From: Thaumasiovibrio subtropicus
GTDB lineage: Bacteria; Pseudomonadota; Gammaproteobacteria; Enterobacterales; Vibrionaceae
Reading direction: 5' to 3'
DNA length: 64,000 nucleotides
Assembly: GCF_019703835.1 (NCBI RefSeq)
Contig: NZ_AP023054.1
Coordinates: 1,240,001-1,304,000 of the forward strand
In this document: positions 56,587 through 64,000 of the stretch, in pieces
How positions within the stretch are numbered: position 1 is the stretch's first letter
Layout of the letters: every line of letters begins with the position of its first letter
Notes under the pieces: generated by a model
The model's database searches: none
Told to the model about the DNA's origin: nothing
Seen by the model: the letters and a program-made list of their open reading frames with translations, nothing else
Translations under genes and position numbers: made by a program

Positions 56587-56976
56587 TTGATTCAAACGCT
56601 GCAAAAAAACATACTTTGGGTAGATGGCATTGCTGCAATGACGGCGGGTTTGTTGGTATTGATATTGAGCGAGTGGCTCGAAGGTCTCTACCGTTTACCG
56701 CTCGCTGTTATTTACGTGCTTGTTGTTGCTAATTTGAGTTACGCGGCTTATTCGCTCTCTCTCGCTTATCGCCGGAGCCCCAGTTTAGCAGCTATTCAGT
56801 TGCTGGTGTTTGGTAATCTCCTGTGGTCGGTTATCTGTGTGGTCATACTCGTTTACTATCGAGAAATGATCAGTATTTGGGGCTTTTTATTTGTGACGGG
56901 CGAGGCGTTATTTGTCTGTTTTCTCGCAGGCTTTGAATGGCGATGGCGGGAAGTATTAACAGGTAGAACTGACTAG
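56587..56976 (+). CDS. Small integral membrane protein, unknown function
   Basis: A 129-aa protein with about four hydrophobic segments (approximately 12-27, 38-60, 70-88 and 98-116) separated by short charged loops. No known motif is recognised. A TTG at 56587 is the likely start: AAGGG lies about 8 bases before, just at the end of the zinc-ribbon gene, and the protein opens MIQTLQKNILWVDG. Tight spacing to the zinc-ribbon gene makes a two-gene unit. A remnant of the dispersed repeat begins 10 bases after the stop. Confidence 0.65.
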   Translation: MIQTLQKNILWVDGIAAMTAGLLVLILSEWLEGLYRLPLAVIYVLVVANLSYAAYSLSLAYRRSPSLAAIQLLVFGNLLWSVICVVILVYYREMISIWGFLFVTGEALFVCFLAGFEWRWREVLTGRTD

Positions 56977-56985
56977 AATCACGCT

Positions 56986-57010
56986 AGATACTCAAGTGAC
57001 CTTAAACTGC
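56986..57010. repeat. Diverged copy of the dispersed inverted-repeat end
   Basis: 18 of 25 positions match the terminal repeat of the 281-bp element, including ATACTCAA and the ACC core. It continues AGGAT like the left end of that element. It lies between the membrane protein and GNAT genes; no matching second end is seen. Confidence 0.5.
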
Positions 57011-57107
57011 AGGATGCAAAGCGAGGGCAGGGTCAAGAATGGCATGTGTATATCGGCGTTGTTGACGAACTATCCCCCAAGCTTCGAAAAAGACTCGGGG
57101 GTTGGTA

Positions 57108-57593
57108 TTACTCGACACCCTCCGCAAAGGCTTGGATTTTATCTCCCGTCATTCGGTAAACCACCCATTCACGCTGTGCTTCTGCGCCGATGGAATGATA
57201 AAAATCCATTGCTTTTTCATTCCAGTCGAGCACAACCCACTCAAAGCGCCCACAGTCTTTGGCGACAGCAATTTGCGCGAGGTGGCGCATGATGAATTTA
57301 CCTGCTCCTAACCCGCGTTTTTCTGTTGTGACGTAAAGATCCTCTAAATAGAGACCATATTTTCCAACCCAAGTGGAGTAATTAAAGAAATAGACCGCAA
57401 AGCCGATCGCCTCGCCCTCATATTCGCAAATGATGGCATGGGCATGGACATCATCGCCGAAGAGTTTGTTTTCAATTTCTTCAACGCTATTGACGACGGC
57501 ATTTGGCTCTTTTTCAAATGTTGCCAGTTCTTGTATGAAATGGAGAATGGTCGGTGCATCAGCACGGGTTGCTTTTCGGATTTGCAGTGTCAT
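57108..57593 (-). CDS. GNAT family N-acetyltransferase (diamine acetyltransferase-like)
   Basis: A 161-aa acetyl-CoA-dependent acetyltransferase. It opens LQIRKATRADAPTILHFI (beta1-alpha1). The GNAT motif A is in YLEDLYVTTEKRGLGAGKFIMRHLA, with the R-G-L-G-A-G acetyl-CoA pyrophosphate loop near residue 95, followed by FEWVVLDWNEKAMDFYHSIGAE. The arrangement FFNYSTWVGKYGLYLEDLYV is typical of the spermidine/diamine (SAT-like) subfamily, so a polyamine or related amine is a plausible substrate. It is divergent from the LysR regulator at 57708, which could control it. Confidence is high for the family and low for the substrate. Confidence 0.87.
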   Translation of the reverse strand: MTLQIRKATRADAPTILHFIQELATFEKEPNAVVNSVEEIENKLFGDDVHAHAIICEYEGEAIGFAVYFFNYSTWVGKYGLYLEDLYVTTEKRGLGAGKFIMRHLAQIAVAKDCGRFEWVVLDWNEKAMDFYHSIGAEAQREWVVYRMTGDKIQAFAEGVE

Positions 57594-57707
57594 CTGCGAC
57601 TACTTCCTTGATTGACTACGAATGGAGCCAGTGTAAACTGCCTTGTTAAATGAATGAAGTGCATAGATTGCAATCTGTCTATGAATAGAGTGCATTAGAG
57701 GGCAAGG

Positions 57708-58607
57708 ATGGCAGAGTTTCCTAACATCGATCTGAATCTGTTAAAGCTGTTTGCGAGTCTCTATCAAACGGCGTCGGTAACCCAAACGGCTGAGCAACTG
57801 AAGTTAAGTCAATCTGCTTGCAGCCATGCTTTAACACGGCTAAGAGAGCGATTGGGCGATGACCTCTTTATTCGAGTCGACAATAAGATGTTGCCGACCG
57901 CATACGCGCAACACCTCGCGGATCAAGTGATTCCAAGTTTAAATACCTTGGCGGAAGCACTCCATTATTCAGATTCATTTACTCCATTAGATAGCCATAC
58001 CTTTCATATTGCCGTTACGGATTATACGGCGTGGAGTATGCGTAAATTCGTGGCATGGATGAGTGAACATTACCCTGCTATTCACGTTGTTTTTAAACAG
58101 CTGGAAGAACGCTTACCTGAGCAAGCCTTAGCCGCAGGTGAGCTAGATTTTGTTGCTGGCTTCTCTCATCAAGAAGAGATGAGCGAGGCCTTAGAAACGC
58201 TTGTTTGGTTCGAAGATAGATACGTGTGCGGTCGTTGTGCGGCGCATCCGCTTCAAGGTGAGGTCTCGTTAGACGCATTTCTTTCGTTTCCCCATATTCT
58301 GGTTACACCTTGGAATGAATCTCGAGGTATCGTTGATTTGGCGTTGGCGAAGGCGAAAAAGAAACGACAAGTCGGGTTAAAAATGGCAAGTGTCTTGGGT
58401 GCCCCTCACTTTTTGCCGGGATCTCCGTATCTATTGTCAGTCCCTGCCGCCTATGCCGAGATGATAAAGCAACAAATTCCGCTTGCCTTCTCTGAGTTAC
58501 CGTTAGTGGTGCCTGACTATCGTCTCCAGCTCTATTGGCACAAGTTGTATCGCAGTTCCCCGAAGATGACCTGGTTTATTGAGCAATTTCGTGCTTTTTA
58601 TCTCTAG
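57708..58607 (+). CDS. LysR-type transcriptional regulator
   Basis: A 299-aa LysR regulator. The N-terminal winged HTH is at about 9-66: IDLNLLKLFASLYQTASVTQTAEQLKLSQSACSHALTRL, with residues 24-43 as the recognition helix region, followed by the effector-binding domain (about 92-295). The opening FPNIDLNLLKLF is like the NodD/LeuO-type group. The target is unknown; the divergent GNAT gene 115 bp upstream is the natural candidate. The TAG stop lies in the first of six tandem CTAGTTC units, so the repeat array begins exactly at the gene end. Confidence 0.88.
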   Translation: MAEFPNIDLNLLKLFASLYQTASVTQTAEQLKLSQSACSHALTRLRERLGDDLFIRVDNKMLPTAYAQHLADQVIPSLNTLAEALHYSDSFTPLDSHTFHIAVTDYTAWSMRKFVAWMSEHYPAIHVVFKQLEERLPEQALAAGELDFVAGFSHQEEMSEALETLVWFEDRYVCGRCAAHPLQGEVSLDAFLSFPHILVTPWNESRGIVDLALAKAKKKRQVGLKMASVLGAPHFLPGSPYLLSVPAAYAEMIKQQIPLAFSELPLVVPDYRLQLYWHKLYRSSPKMTWFIEQFRAFYL

Positions 58608-58645
58608 TTCCTAGTTCCTAGTTCCTAGTTCCTAGTTCCTAGTTC
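58604..58645 (+). repeat. Six tandem copies of the heptamer CTAGTTC
   Basis: Exactly six perfect 7-bp units run from the LysR stop codon (TAG within unit 1) into the 400-bp gap before the ammonium transporter gene. Copy number may vary by slippage, but the protein end is fixed by the stop in the first unit. The rest of the gap (58646-59011) holds no recognised gene or site. Confidence 0.9.
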
Positions 58646-59011
58646 TTTGTCATGATTCGTGTCGTTGAAATGGATTGGCACTGTTTATGCGCGATGTGCC
58701 CTTATTGCGCAATGAGTGCCTAACTGTGGTGCACGATGGTTGATCGTGCGCACTTATTTGGTGCGAACCATGGGGCATCGAAAATTCAAACCCACCAAGA
58801 GGCCGATAGATAACGCCAGATACTTGCTGTCTTGAAAGTCACATTCACTACTAAACAACTTTCCTATTGGTTGATCTTTTCAAAGTTTTACAGCGCTGCA
58901 AAGTTGGGAATAGCCTTTGCTTTATCTGAGAAGAGTCGCATGCGCAAACCAAAACGAGATCACCAAAATAGCGCATCGATAACACTGATTGGTTCATCGA
59001 AGGACAGACGT

Positions 59012-60214
59012 ATGGATAACATTTCTCAGGCAATCTCTGTAATCGCGCAAAGTGCCGACACTCTCTTTATTTTACTTGGTGCCATTATGGTGCTGGCAAT
59101 GCATGCTGGCTTTGCCTTCTTGGAGGTCGGTACGGTCCGACATAAAAATCAGGTTAATGCCTTGGTGAAAATCATTGCAGACTTTGGCTTTTCTGCCATC
59201 GCTTACTTTGTTATCGGTTATCAAATTGCCTATGGTAGTCACTTCTTCGTCAATGCGGAAACTCTTGCAGAAAACAATGGCTATGATTTAGTGAAGTTCT
59301 TCTTTCTGTTGACTTTTGCGGCGGCGATACCTGCTATTGTCTCTGGAGGCATTGCCGAGCGGGGCCAGTTTAAGCCGTTTCTCCTTGCCTCTGCCTTATT
59401 GGTCGCGTTTGTCTATCCCTTTTTTGAAGGCGTCATTTGGAATGGCAACTTTGGTTTTCAAGCTTGGCTAGAAGCAAGCTTTGGTTACGGATTCCATGAT
59501 TTTGCGGGCTCTGTTGTTGTTCACGGCATGGGGGGATGGTTAGCTCTTGTCGCCATCTATTTGCTGGGCGCTCGTCGAGGTCGAAAACCGGGTATAGCCT
59601 TTGCGCCGTCGAACATTCCTTTTCTTGCGTTAGGGGCGTGGGTACTCACCGTCGGCTGGTTTGGTTTTAACGTGATGTCAGCACAAACATTGGATGGTAT
59701 CAGCGGTCTTGTTGCGGTGAACTCACTGGCTGCCATGGTCGGCGGTACTGTTATCGCCCTGTTTGTGGGCAAAAATGACCCCGGATTTATCCATAATGGT
59801 CCATTGGCAGGGTTAGTCGCGGTGTGTGCGGGTTCCGATCTATTTCATCCGATTGGCGCGTTCGTCGTTGGCGGTGTGGCAGGAGCGCTGTTTGTTTGGG
59901 TATTTACTTATCTACAACGTAGTCCAAAGATTGATGATGTCCTTGGTGTATGGCCACTGCATGGGTTATGCGGTGTTTGGGGCGGTATCGCGGCGGGTAT
60001 CTTTGGTTTACCTGCTTTGGGCGGCCTCGGTGGAGTGAGTCTCACTGCGCAGGTGATTGGTACTGTGGCTGGCGTGGCAGTTGCTTTGATGGGCGGGATG
60101 GTGGTTTATGGCGTTATCGCGAAGTTGATGCCACTCCGTTTAGATGAAGAGCAGGAGTACCTGGGAGCCGATGTCTCTATTCACCGCATCGGTGCAACAA
60201 GTATGGATAAGTAG
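59012..60214 (+). CDS. amt: Ammonium transporter (Amt family)
   Basis: A 400-aa inner-membrane ammonium channel/transporter, about 11 helices. The twin-His pore is visible as the His of GSVVVHGMGGW and the His of GVWPLHGLCGVWGG. The Amt signatures HAGFAFLEVGTVRHKN and DFAGS, then GAWVLTVGWFGFNVMSA, are present. The frame is open 60 codons upstream. The ATG at 59012 is chosen because AAGGA lies 8 bases before it and the protein then starts directly at the first helix (MDNISQAIS). No glnK lies alongside, unlike the amtB operon of E. coli, so nitrogen control is not evident from context. Confidence 0.92.
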   Translation: MDNISQAISVIAQSADTLFILLGAIMVLAMHAGFAFLEVGTVRHKNQVNALVKIIADFGFSAIAYFVIGYQIAYGSHFFVNAETLAENNGYDLVKFFFLLTFAAAIPAIVSGGIAERGQFKPFLLASALLVAFVYPFFEGVIWNGNFGFQAWLEASFGYGFHDFAGSVVVHGMGGWLALVAIYLLGARRGRKPGIAFAPSNIPFLALGAWVLTVGWFGFNVMSAQTLDGISGLVAVNSLAAMVGGTVIALFVGKNDPGFIHNGPLAGLVAVCAGSDLFHPIGAFVVGGVAGALFVWVFTYLQRSPKIDDVLGVWPLHGLCGVWGGIAAGIFGLPALGGLGGVSLTAQVIGTVAGVAVALMGGMVVYGVIAKLMPLRLDEEQEYLGADVSIHRIGATSMDK

Positions 60215-60265
60215 TAAACAGCAACGAAATTGCACAAGGCAAACGTTTGCGTAAATAGCGCTTCT

Positions 60266-60297
60266 AAAACAGCTCTTTATTGATAGAGAGCTGTTTT
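60266..60297 (+). terminator. amt terminator
   Basis: An 11-bp stem, AAAACAGCTCT (60266-60276) with AGAGCTGTTTT (60287-60297), has a 10-base loop and is followed by Ts. Confidence 0.85.
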
Positions 60298-60398
60298 TTA
60301 TTGCAAAAAAGTCATCAAAGAGGGTTTCTTTTTGCGTTAGCTCAGTGTTAAATCAAGGATTATGATCACACTATTAAGCGCAGGAGCAGTCGCCAATC

Positions 60399-61481
60399 AT
60401 GGAGAAGGTGTTCAATTTTAGCGCGGGACCAGCAATGTTACCGCAGCCAGTGATGGCAAAAGTCCAACAAGAACTCACCAACTGGAACGATCTCGGTACG
60501 TCCGTGATGGAAGTGAGCCATCGTGGAAAACCATTCCTTGCGGTTGCAGAGAAAGCAGAGTCCGATCTGCGCGAGCTTCTCTCAATTCCAGATAACTACA
60601 AAGTATTGTTTTGTCAGGGTGGTGCGCGCGCGCAATTTGCCGCAGTGCCAATGAACTTGCTCGGTGATAAGACAGTGGCTTCGTATATGGATGGTGGTTA
60701 CTGGGCGCAGAGTGCGGTCGCGGAAGCCAAGCGTTATTGCGAGCCTCATGTTGCTGATATCACCTGTGAACGTGATGGTAAGAAGGCGATTTTACCGGCA
60801 TCTGAATGGCCGATTGCTGAAGACGCGGCTTACGTGCATTTTTGTCCAAATGAGACGATTGATGGCGTAGAAATTCGTGACCTGCCTGACACCGATAAGC
60901 CGATTGTCGCGGACATGTCTTCTACCTTCTTATCACGCCCACTTGATGTGAGTAAGTACGGTGTGATTTACGCGGGTGCGCAGAAAAATATTGGCCCAGC
61001 AGGTTTGACCATCGTTATTGTGCGTGATGACTTGCTTGAACTGGCGACAGAGACGCTGCCGAGTGTGTTTAATTACAAAGTACTTTTCGAGAAAGAGTCG
61101 ATGTATAACACTCCACCGACATTTGCTTGGTATGTGGCTGGTCAAGTGTTTGAGTGGTTGAAGTCTCAAGGTGGCGTGGAAGGGATGCAAGCGCATAACG
61201 AAACCAAAGCGGCACTGCTATATGACTACATCGATAGTTCAGACTTTTATCGCAATGATGTCCATGCCGATAACCGATCACTGATGAATGTCCCGTTCCA
61301 ATTGGCAAAACCTGAGCTAGATGCCCTATTTTTGGAGCAGGCAGAAGCGAAAGGGCTGCGTGCATTAAAAGGCCATAGAGCCGTTGGTGGTATGCGTGCT
61401 TCTATTTATAACGCCATGCCAAAAGAAGGGGTTGAAGCCTTAGTGAGCTTTATGGACGCGTTTGCTAAGCAGCATGCTTAA
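60399..61481 (+). CDS. serC: Phosphoserine aminotransferase
   Basis: A 360-aa PLP enzyme for the second step of serine biosynthesis (3-phosphohydroxypyruvate to phosphoserine) and a parallel step in pyridoxine synthesis. The opening [30 protein letters not shown], the Gly-Gly-Ala-Arg-Ala-Gln-Phe cofactor loop and the PLP-Lys in [14 protein letters not shown] (about residue 197) are complete. The length matches E. coli SerC (362 aa). The ATG at 60399 agrees with family starts. It is monocistronic here with its own terminator, whereas in E. coli serC is followed by aroA. Confidence 0.97.
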   Translation: MEKVFNFSAGPAMLPQPVMAKVQQELTNWNDLGTSVMEVSHRGKPFLAVAEKAESDLRELLSIPDNYKVLFCQGGARAQFAAVPMNLLGDKTVASYMDGGYWAQSAVAEAKRYCEPHVADITCERDGKKAILPASEWPIAEDAAYVHFCPNETIDGVEIRDLPDTDKPIVADMSSTFLSRPLDVSKYGVIYAGAQKNIGPAGLTIVIVRDDLLELATETLPSVFNYKVLFEKESMYNTPPTFAWYVAGQVFEWLKSQGGVEGMQAHNETKAALLYDYIDSSDFYRNDVHADNRSLMNVPFQLAKPELDALFLEQAEAKGLRALKGHRAVGGMRASIYNAMPKEGVEALVSFMDAFAKQHA

Positions 61482-61508
61482 TCCATCGCTATTATGCTCA
61501 ATTCGTTG

Positions 61509-61528
61509 AAGAGGCCGCTTGGCCTCTT
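61509..61528 (+). terminator. serC terminator
   Basis: AAGAGGCC (61509-61516) pairs with GGCCTCTT (61521-61528) around GCTT, followed by TTTT. It is 28 bases after the serC stop. Confidence 0.88.
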
Positions 61529-61712
61529 TTTTGATTGGACGTTGTTAACAAAATATAACGGATGTCATGAATCGTTTGAGGTAGGTTTTACAATGAGGGT
61601 GCTTGTCGCAATCCGCTGACCACTTGTGCTGAGTAAAACGTGCTTGGATGGGGATTCGTCGCGACTCAATGTGATTAAACGTCGCTTGAGTGTAAAGGCT
61701 TAGGAGAAAAGA

Positions 61713-62237
61713 ATGAAAAGTACATTTGTTTTACTTGCAGAGTACAACCAGTGGATGAATCGAAACTTGTTCACGGCACTTCAGGATGCCAACGAGTCAC
61801 AAGTATATGATGATAGGCATGCGTTTTTCGGTTCAGCTTTTCATACGTTAAGCCATATTTTTACTTGTGATTTAATGTGGTTGGAGCGATTAGCAAATGC
61901 GAATTCTCGCGTTGACCTCGCCGATAAACTGGCACAATACCCAGTTCCAAGTAGTAATCTTGACCACCTTTTTACCTCATTGGACTGCTTGCAGATCGCG
62001 CGAGAGCCCCTTGATGCGCTAATTGTTGAATGGGTGACCAGTATTGAAGAGAGTCAGTTTGAGCAAACATTGACTTACACCAATAGTGGGGGAAATCTAT
62101 TTGTCGAACCGTTCTCACAGGTTCTGATGCACTTTTTTAATCATCAAACGCATCACCGAGGCCAGGTGACAACGCTAATGAGCCAATGGGGAGATAGCAG
62201 TTATTGTACCGACCTTTTGGCCTTAATAAGGCGCTAA
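61713..62237 (+). CDS. DinB family protein
   Basis: A 174-aa soluble four-helix-bundle protein of the DinB (YfiT-like) family. The fold opens LLAEYNQWMNRNLFTAL. The conserved metal-binding His are in FHTLSHIFTCDLMWLERL and HFFNHQTHHRGQ, a His triad that usually binds Zn or Ni. Some members are thiol-dependent transferases (bacillithiol or mycothiol); here the cofactor is unknown. AGGAG lies 6-10 bases before the ATG. It stands alone, 230 bp after serC, with no evident partner. It should not be confused with DNA polymerase IV, which shares the old name DinB in E. coli. Confidence 0.85.
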   Translation: MKSTFVLLAEYNQWMNRNLFTALQDANESQVYDDRHAFFGSAFHTLSHIFTCDLMWLERLANANSRVDLADKLAQYPVPSSNLDHLFTSLDCLQIAREPLDALIVEWVTSIEESQFEQTLTYTNSGGNLFVEPFSQVLMHFFNHQTHHRGQVTTLMSQWGDSSYCTDLLALIRR

Positions 62238-62401
62238 AGCCTATTCAGCTTCCACCACTATCACCCGTTTATCTACCAATGTGAGAATGGTGTTGTCTAG
62301 CCATGACTTACTTTTAGCGTTGAAAGTGGTGTTTATTGGCGTGTCAGCGAATCAGGGCGTTTGACACCGTCTGAGGATCAGCCCTGATCAGTAAATTTAG
62401 A

Positions 62402-63310
62402 TTAATGTGGCATATAACCTAGCAAGGGTTGCGCTTGATGCCATGCTAAAACGTGGTCTATAAATGCTTGAATTCGTGCAGGTTTGTTCTTTCTCTGCCG
62501 ATACATCATCTTAATTTCTCTTACTTCAGTGTGCCACTCGGGTAATACCGGTATGAGTTCGACGTGAGCGCGGTTGGCATAATAGGGTGGCAGTAGCCCA
62601 ATACCTAAATTGGCTTGGATTGCATCCAGAATTAACGTGTAGTCATTGCAGTTAAATATGGCTTCAACATCCGTTTCTGAGCGTTCGCCAGTCTCTTGGT
62701 GGGTGAGTAGCCAACGCGTGTCAATATAATGTGATACGAGACGGTGGTCAGCTAATTGACTGGGAGCGGTAATGTCAGGGTGCTGGCCTAGATAGTCTTT
62801 GGAAGCAAAAAGGCTGAGAGGCGTTTTCCATAATGGCCGTGCTACCCAGTCTTGCGCCACGGCGTCTCCGACTCGAAAAGCAATATCGACTTCATTTTCA
62901 TACAGGTCAATTTTGTTGTCTTCGACATGCAGTTGAACTCGAATTTCAGGGTGGTGTTGAGAGAACGCCAAAATACAGTACTTAAGCCAAAGTGAGGTGA
63001 GATTAACCGGCGCGGTGACAAGAATAGTGCCTTCAAGTTGCGCTTGGCATGTTTCAATTTGCGTGTGCACTTTGTGTAGTTGAGTGAGCAGTGGTGCGCT
63101 GCTCTCTAAATATTGTTTTCCAGCCGGCGTTAATGCGAAACGCTTTGAGGAGCGGTCTATGAGTTTTTGATCAAGTGCCTCTTCGAGCTGTTTTAGCCGC
63201 CGACTTAAGGTCGCGACTGGGATCGCCATCTCACGTGACGCTTCGCTTAAACTACTGTACTGGCAAAGGTTGACGAATAAAGCGAGATCATCAAGGGAAT
63301 ATCTTTTCAT
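62402..63310 (-). CDS. LysR-type transcriptional regulator
   Basis: A 302-aa LysR regulator of the DsdA/AaeR-like group. The HTH is at about 1-60 (MKRYSLDDLALFVNLCQYSSLSEASREMAIPVATLSRRLKQLEEAL, residues 1-46). The effector domain includes TILVTAPVNLTSLWLKYCILAF, VDIAFRVGDAV and LVSHYIDTRW, and IQANLGIGLLPPYYA near residue 245. It is divergent from the EamA transporter gene at 63410 with a 100-bp shared promoter region. By the usual LysR rule that transporter is the likely target. The effector is unknown. Confidence 0.88.
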   Translation of the reverse strand: MKRYSLDDLALFVNLCQYSSLSEASREMAIPVATLSRRLKQLEEALDQKLIDRSSKRFALTPAGKQYLESSAPLLTQLHKVHTQIETCQAQLEGTILVTAPVNLTSLWLKYCILAFSQHHPEIRVQLHVEDNKIDLYENEVDIAFRVGDAVAQDWVARPLWKTPLSLFASKDYLGQHPDITAPSQLADHRLVSHYIDTRWLLTHQETGERSETDVEAIFNCNDYTLILDAIQANLGIGLLPPYYANRAHVELIPVLPEWHTEVREIKMMYRQRKNKPARIQAFIDHVLAWHQAQPLLGYMPH

Positions 63311-63409
63311 ATTTGCGAAGTCACTTCTTAAAATCTGGCATTAACATAGAATGTAGCCATTTCTATCATGAAAGCTCGATTTTCTAAAATATCACATTAG
63401 ATGGAGTGA

Positions 63410-64000
63410 ATGGTGAATATACGGTTTATTTGGTTTGGGATGCTATTTTGTGTGTTTTGTTGGGCTAGTCATTTTAGTTTAATCCGTGCGCTTTCTCCGT
63501 GGCTAGAGCCTGCTACAGCTGCTGCGATCCGTTTTTCGTTAGCGTGCCTAATTCTGTTACTTTATCAAAAGTTGGTTCCGGTAAAATCAGTGCCTCTGAC
63601 GTTTAACCAGAAATGGCAGTTGTTGATATTAGGTGTTGTGGGGATATCGGGACAAAATATCGCTATCTTTGCTGCGATGGATTACACAACAGAAGTTAAT
63701 GGGGCCATTATACTTTCAAACTTGCCTGTGATGGCGATGTTATTGAGTATGGTGGTATTGCGCTTTCGTCCGTCCCGGCAGCAGATCCTAGGGCTTTTAC
63801 TCGGTGTGTCAGGCGTGATTTTTGTTGTGTCTAGGGGGAATTTTACCCAAATTCAGGCTTCGTTTGGTGACACGCTGATTTTACTGGGGCTCTGTACTGT
63901 CGCTTTTTATACCGTATTTATAAAAAAGTGGATGGCAGGTATTCCGGTCGAGCAAACGCTTAGGTGGACGCTATTAACGGGAACGGCACCGATAATATTC
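63410..64000 (+). CDS. EamA/DMT-family transporter, N-terminal part (runs off window)
   Basis: About 197 codons are present with no stop before the window end. It is a drug/metabolite-type permease of the inner membrane. About six hydrophobic segments are visible, with the EamA repeat signature GMLFCVFCWASHFSLIRAL, then AAAIRFSLACLILLLY, TTEVNGAIILSNLPVMAML and GLLLGVSGVIFVV. Start: ATG 63410 has GGAG only 3 bases upstream, while an adjacent in-frame GTG (63413) has better spacing; either gives practically the same protein. It is divergent from, and probably controlled by, the LysR gene at 62402-63310. The substrate is unknown. Confidence 0.82.
   Translation, partial: MVNIRFIWFGMLFCVFCWASHFSLIRALSPWLEPATAAAIRFSLACLILLLYQKLVPVKSVPLTFNQKWQLLILGVVGISGQNIAIFAAMDYTTEVNGAIILSNLPVMAMLLSMVVLRFRPSRQQILGLLLGVSGVIFVVSRGNFTQIQASFGDTLILLGLCTVAFYTVFIKKWMAGIPVEQTLRWTLLTGTAPIIF

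Noticed and set aside
58832..59011. 60-codon extension of the ammonium transporter, possibly a signal sequence
   Set aside because: ATG 59012 has AAGGA at good spacing and starts at the family boundary; the upstream residues are basic and not signal-like.

Overview
This is chromosomal DNA of a gamma-proteobacterium, most likely a Vibrionaceae member (Vibrio, Salinivibrio, Grimontia or Enterovibrio type). The evidence is the E. coli/Vibrio-like gene order (trpH divergent from a trp operon; yciO-rluB; yciK, sohB, yciN, topA, cysB in one neighbourhood; gyrA divergent from ubiG-gph-nrdA-nrdB-yfaE), a miaE gene, two chemoreceptors, two EAL proteins and the style of the dispersed palindromic repeats. 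I found no rRNA, tRNA, CRISPR array, prophage or transposase. Almost everything is housekeeping core genome. The only clearly accessory-looking part is 54.5-56.1 kb.

Layout. 0-4 kb: the start of a cardiolipin synthase gene (minus), an NSS sodium symporter, an RluA-type pseudouridine synthase and a class I methyltransferase. 4-8 kb: two adjacent exported DUF1566-type proteins (minus), with a possible Fur box upstream. 8-10 kb: a yciB-yciA-yciI-lipoprotein operon. 10-11.5 kb: a DAACS-family symporter. 11.7-19.6 kb: a complete trp operon on the minus strand, in the order DAHP synthase, trpE, trpG, trpD, trpCF, trpB, trpA. It is preceded by a TrpR operator, a leader peptide with three tandem Trp codons and a textbook attenuator. 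19.6-22.3 kb: trpH, yciO and rluB. 22.9-34.9 kb: two chemoreceptors, yciK, sohB, yciN, topA, a CDP-alcohol phosphatidyltransferase, a CSS/EAL phosphodiesterase and a 281-bp element with 25-bp perfect terminal inverted repeats. 35-45.5 kb: miaE, an anchored coiled-coil protein, cysB, a second EAL protein, a methyltransferase, a TauE/SafE permease, a DUF3943 protein, tyrP with a TyrR box, and a CinA-like gene. 45.5-54.2 kb: the class Ia ribonucleotide reductase operon (nrdA, nrdB, yfaE) with NrdR and DnaA boxes, a HAD phosphatase, ubiG and divergent gyrA. 54.5-57 kb: small hypothetical genes. 57-64 kb: a GNAT, a LysR regulator, an ammonium transporter, serC, a DinB-like protein, and a LysR regulator divergent from a truncated EamA transporter.

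How it fits together. Aromatic amino-acid metabolism is the main theme. The trp operon carries its own first-step enzyme (DAHP synthase, type I-beta by sequence), so shikimate-pathway entry is controlled together with the Trp branch by TrpR repression and attenuation. A TyrR-box-preceded TyrP permease lies 23 kb away. A second theme is nucleotide and DNA metabolism (topA, gyrA, nrdAB). A third is environmental sensing (chemoreceptors, c-di-GMP phosphodiesterases).

The items most worth a second look are the DAHP synthase inside the attenuated trp operon, the family of inverted-repeat intergenic elements, the large DUF1566 lipoprotein pair, the duplicated 20-bp motif in the gyrA leader, and the AT-rich hypothetical gene block after gyrA.
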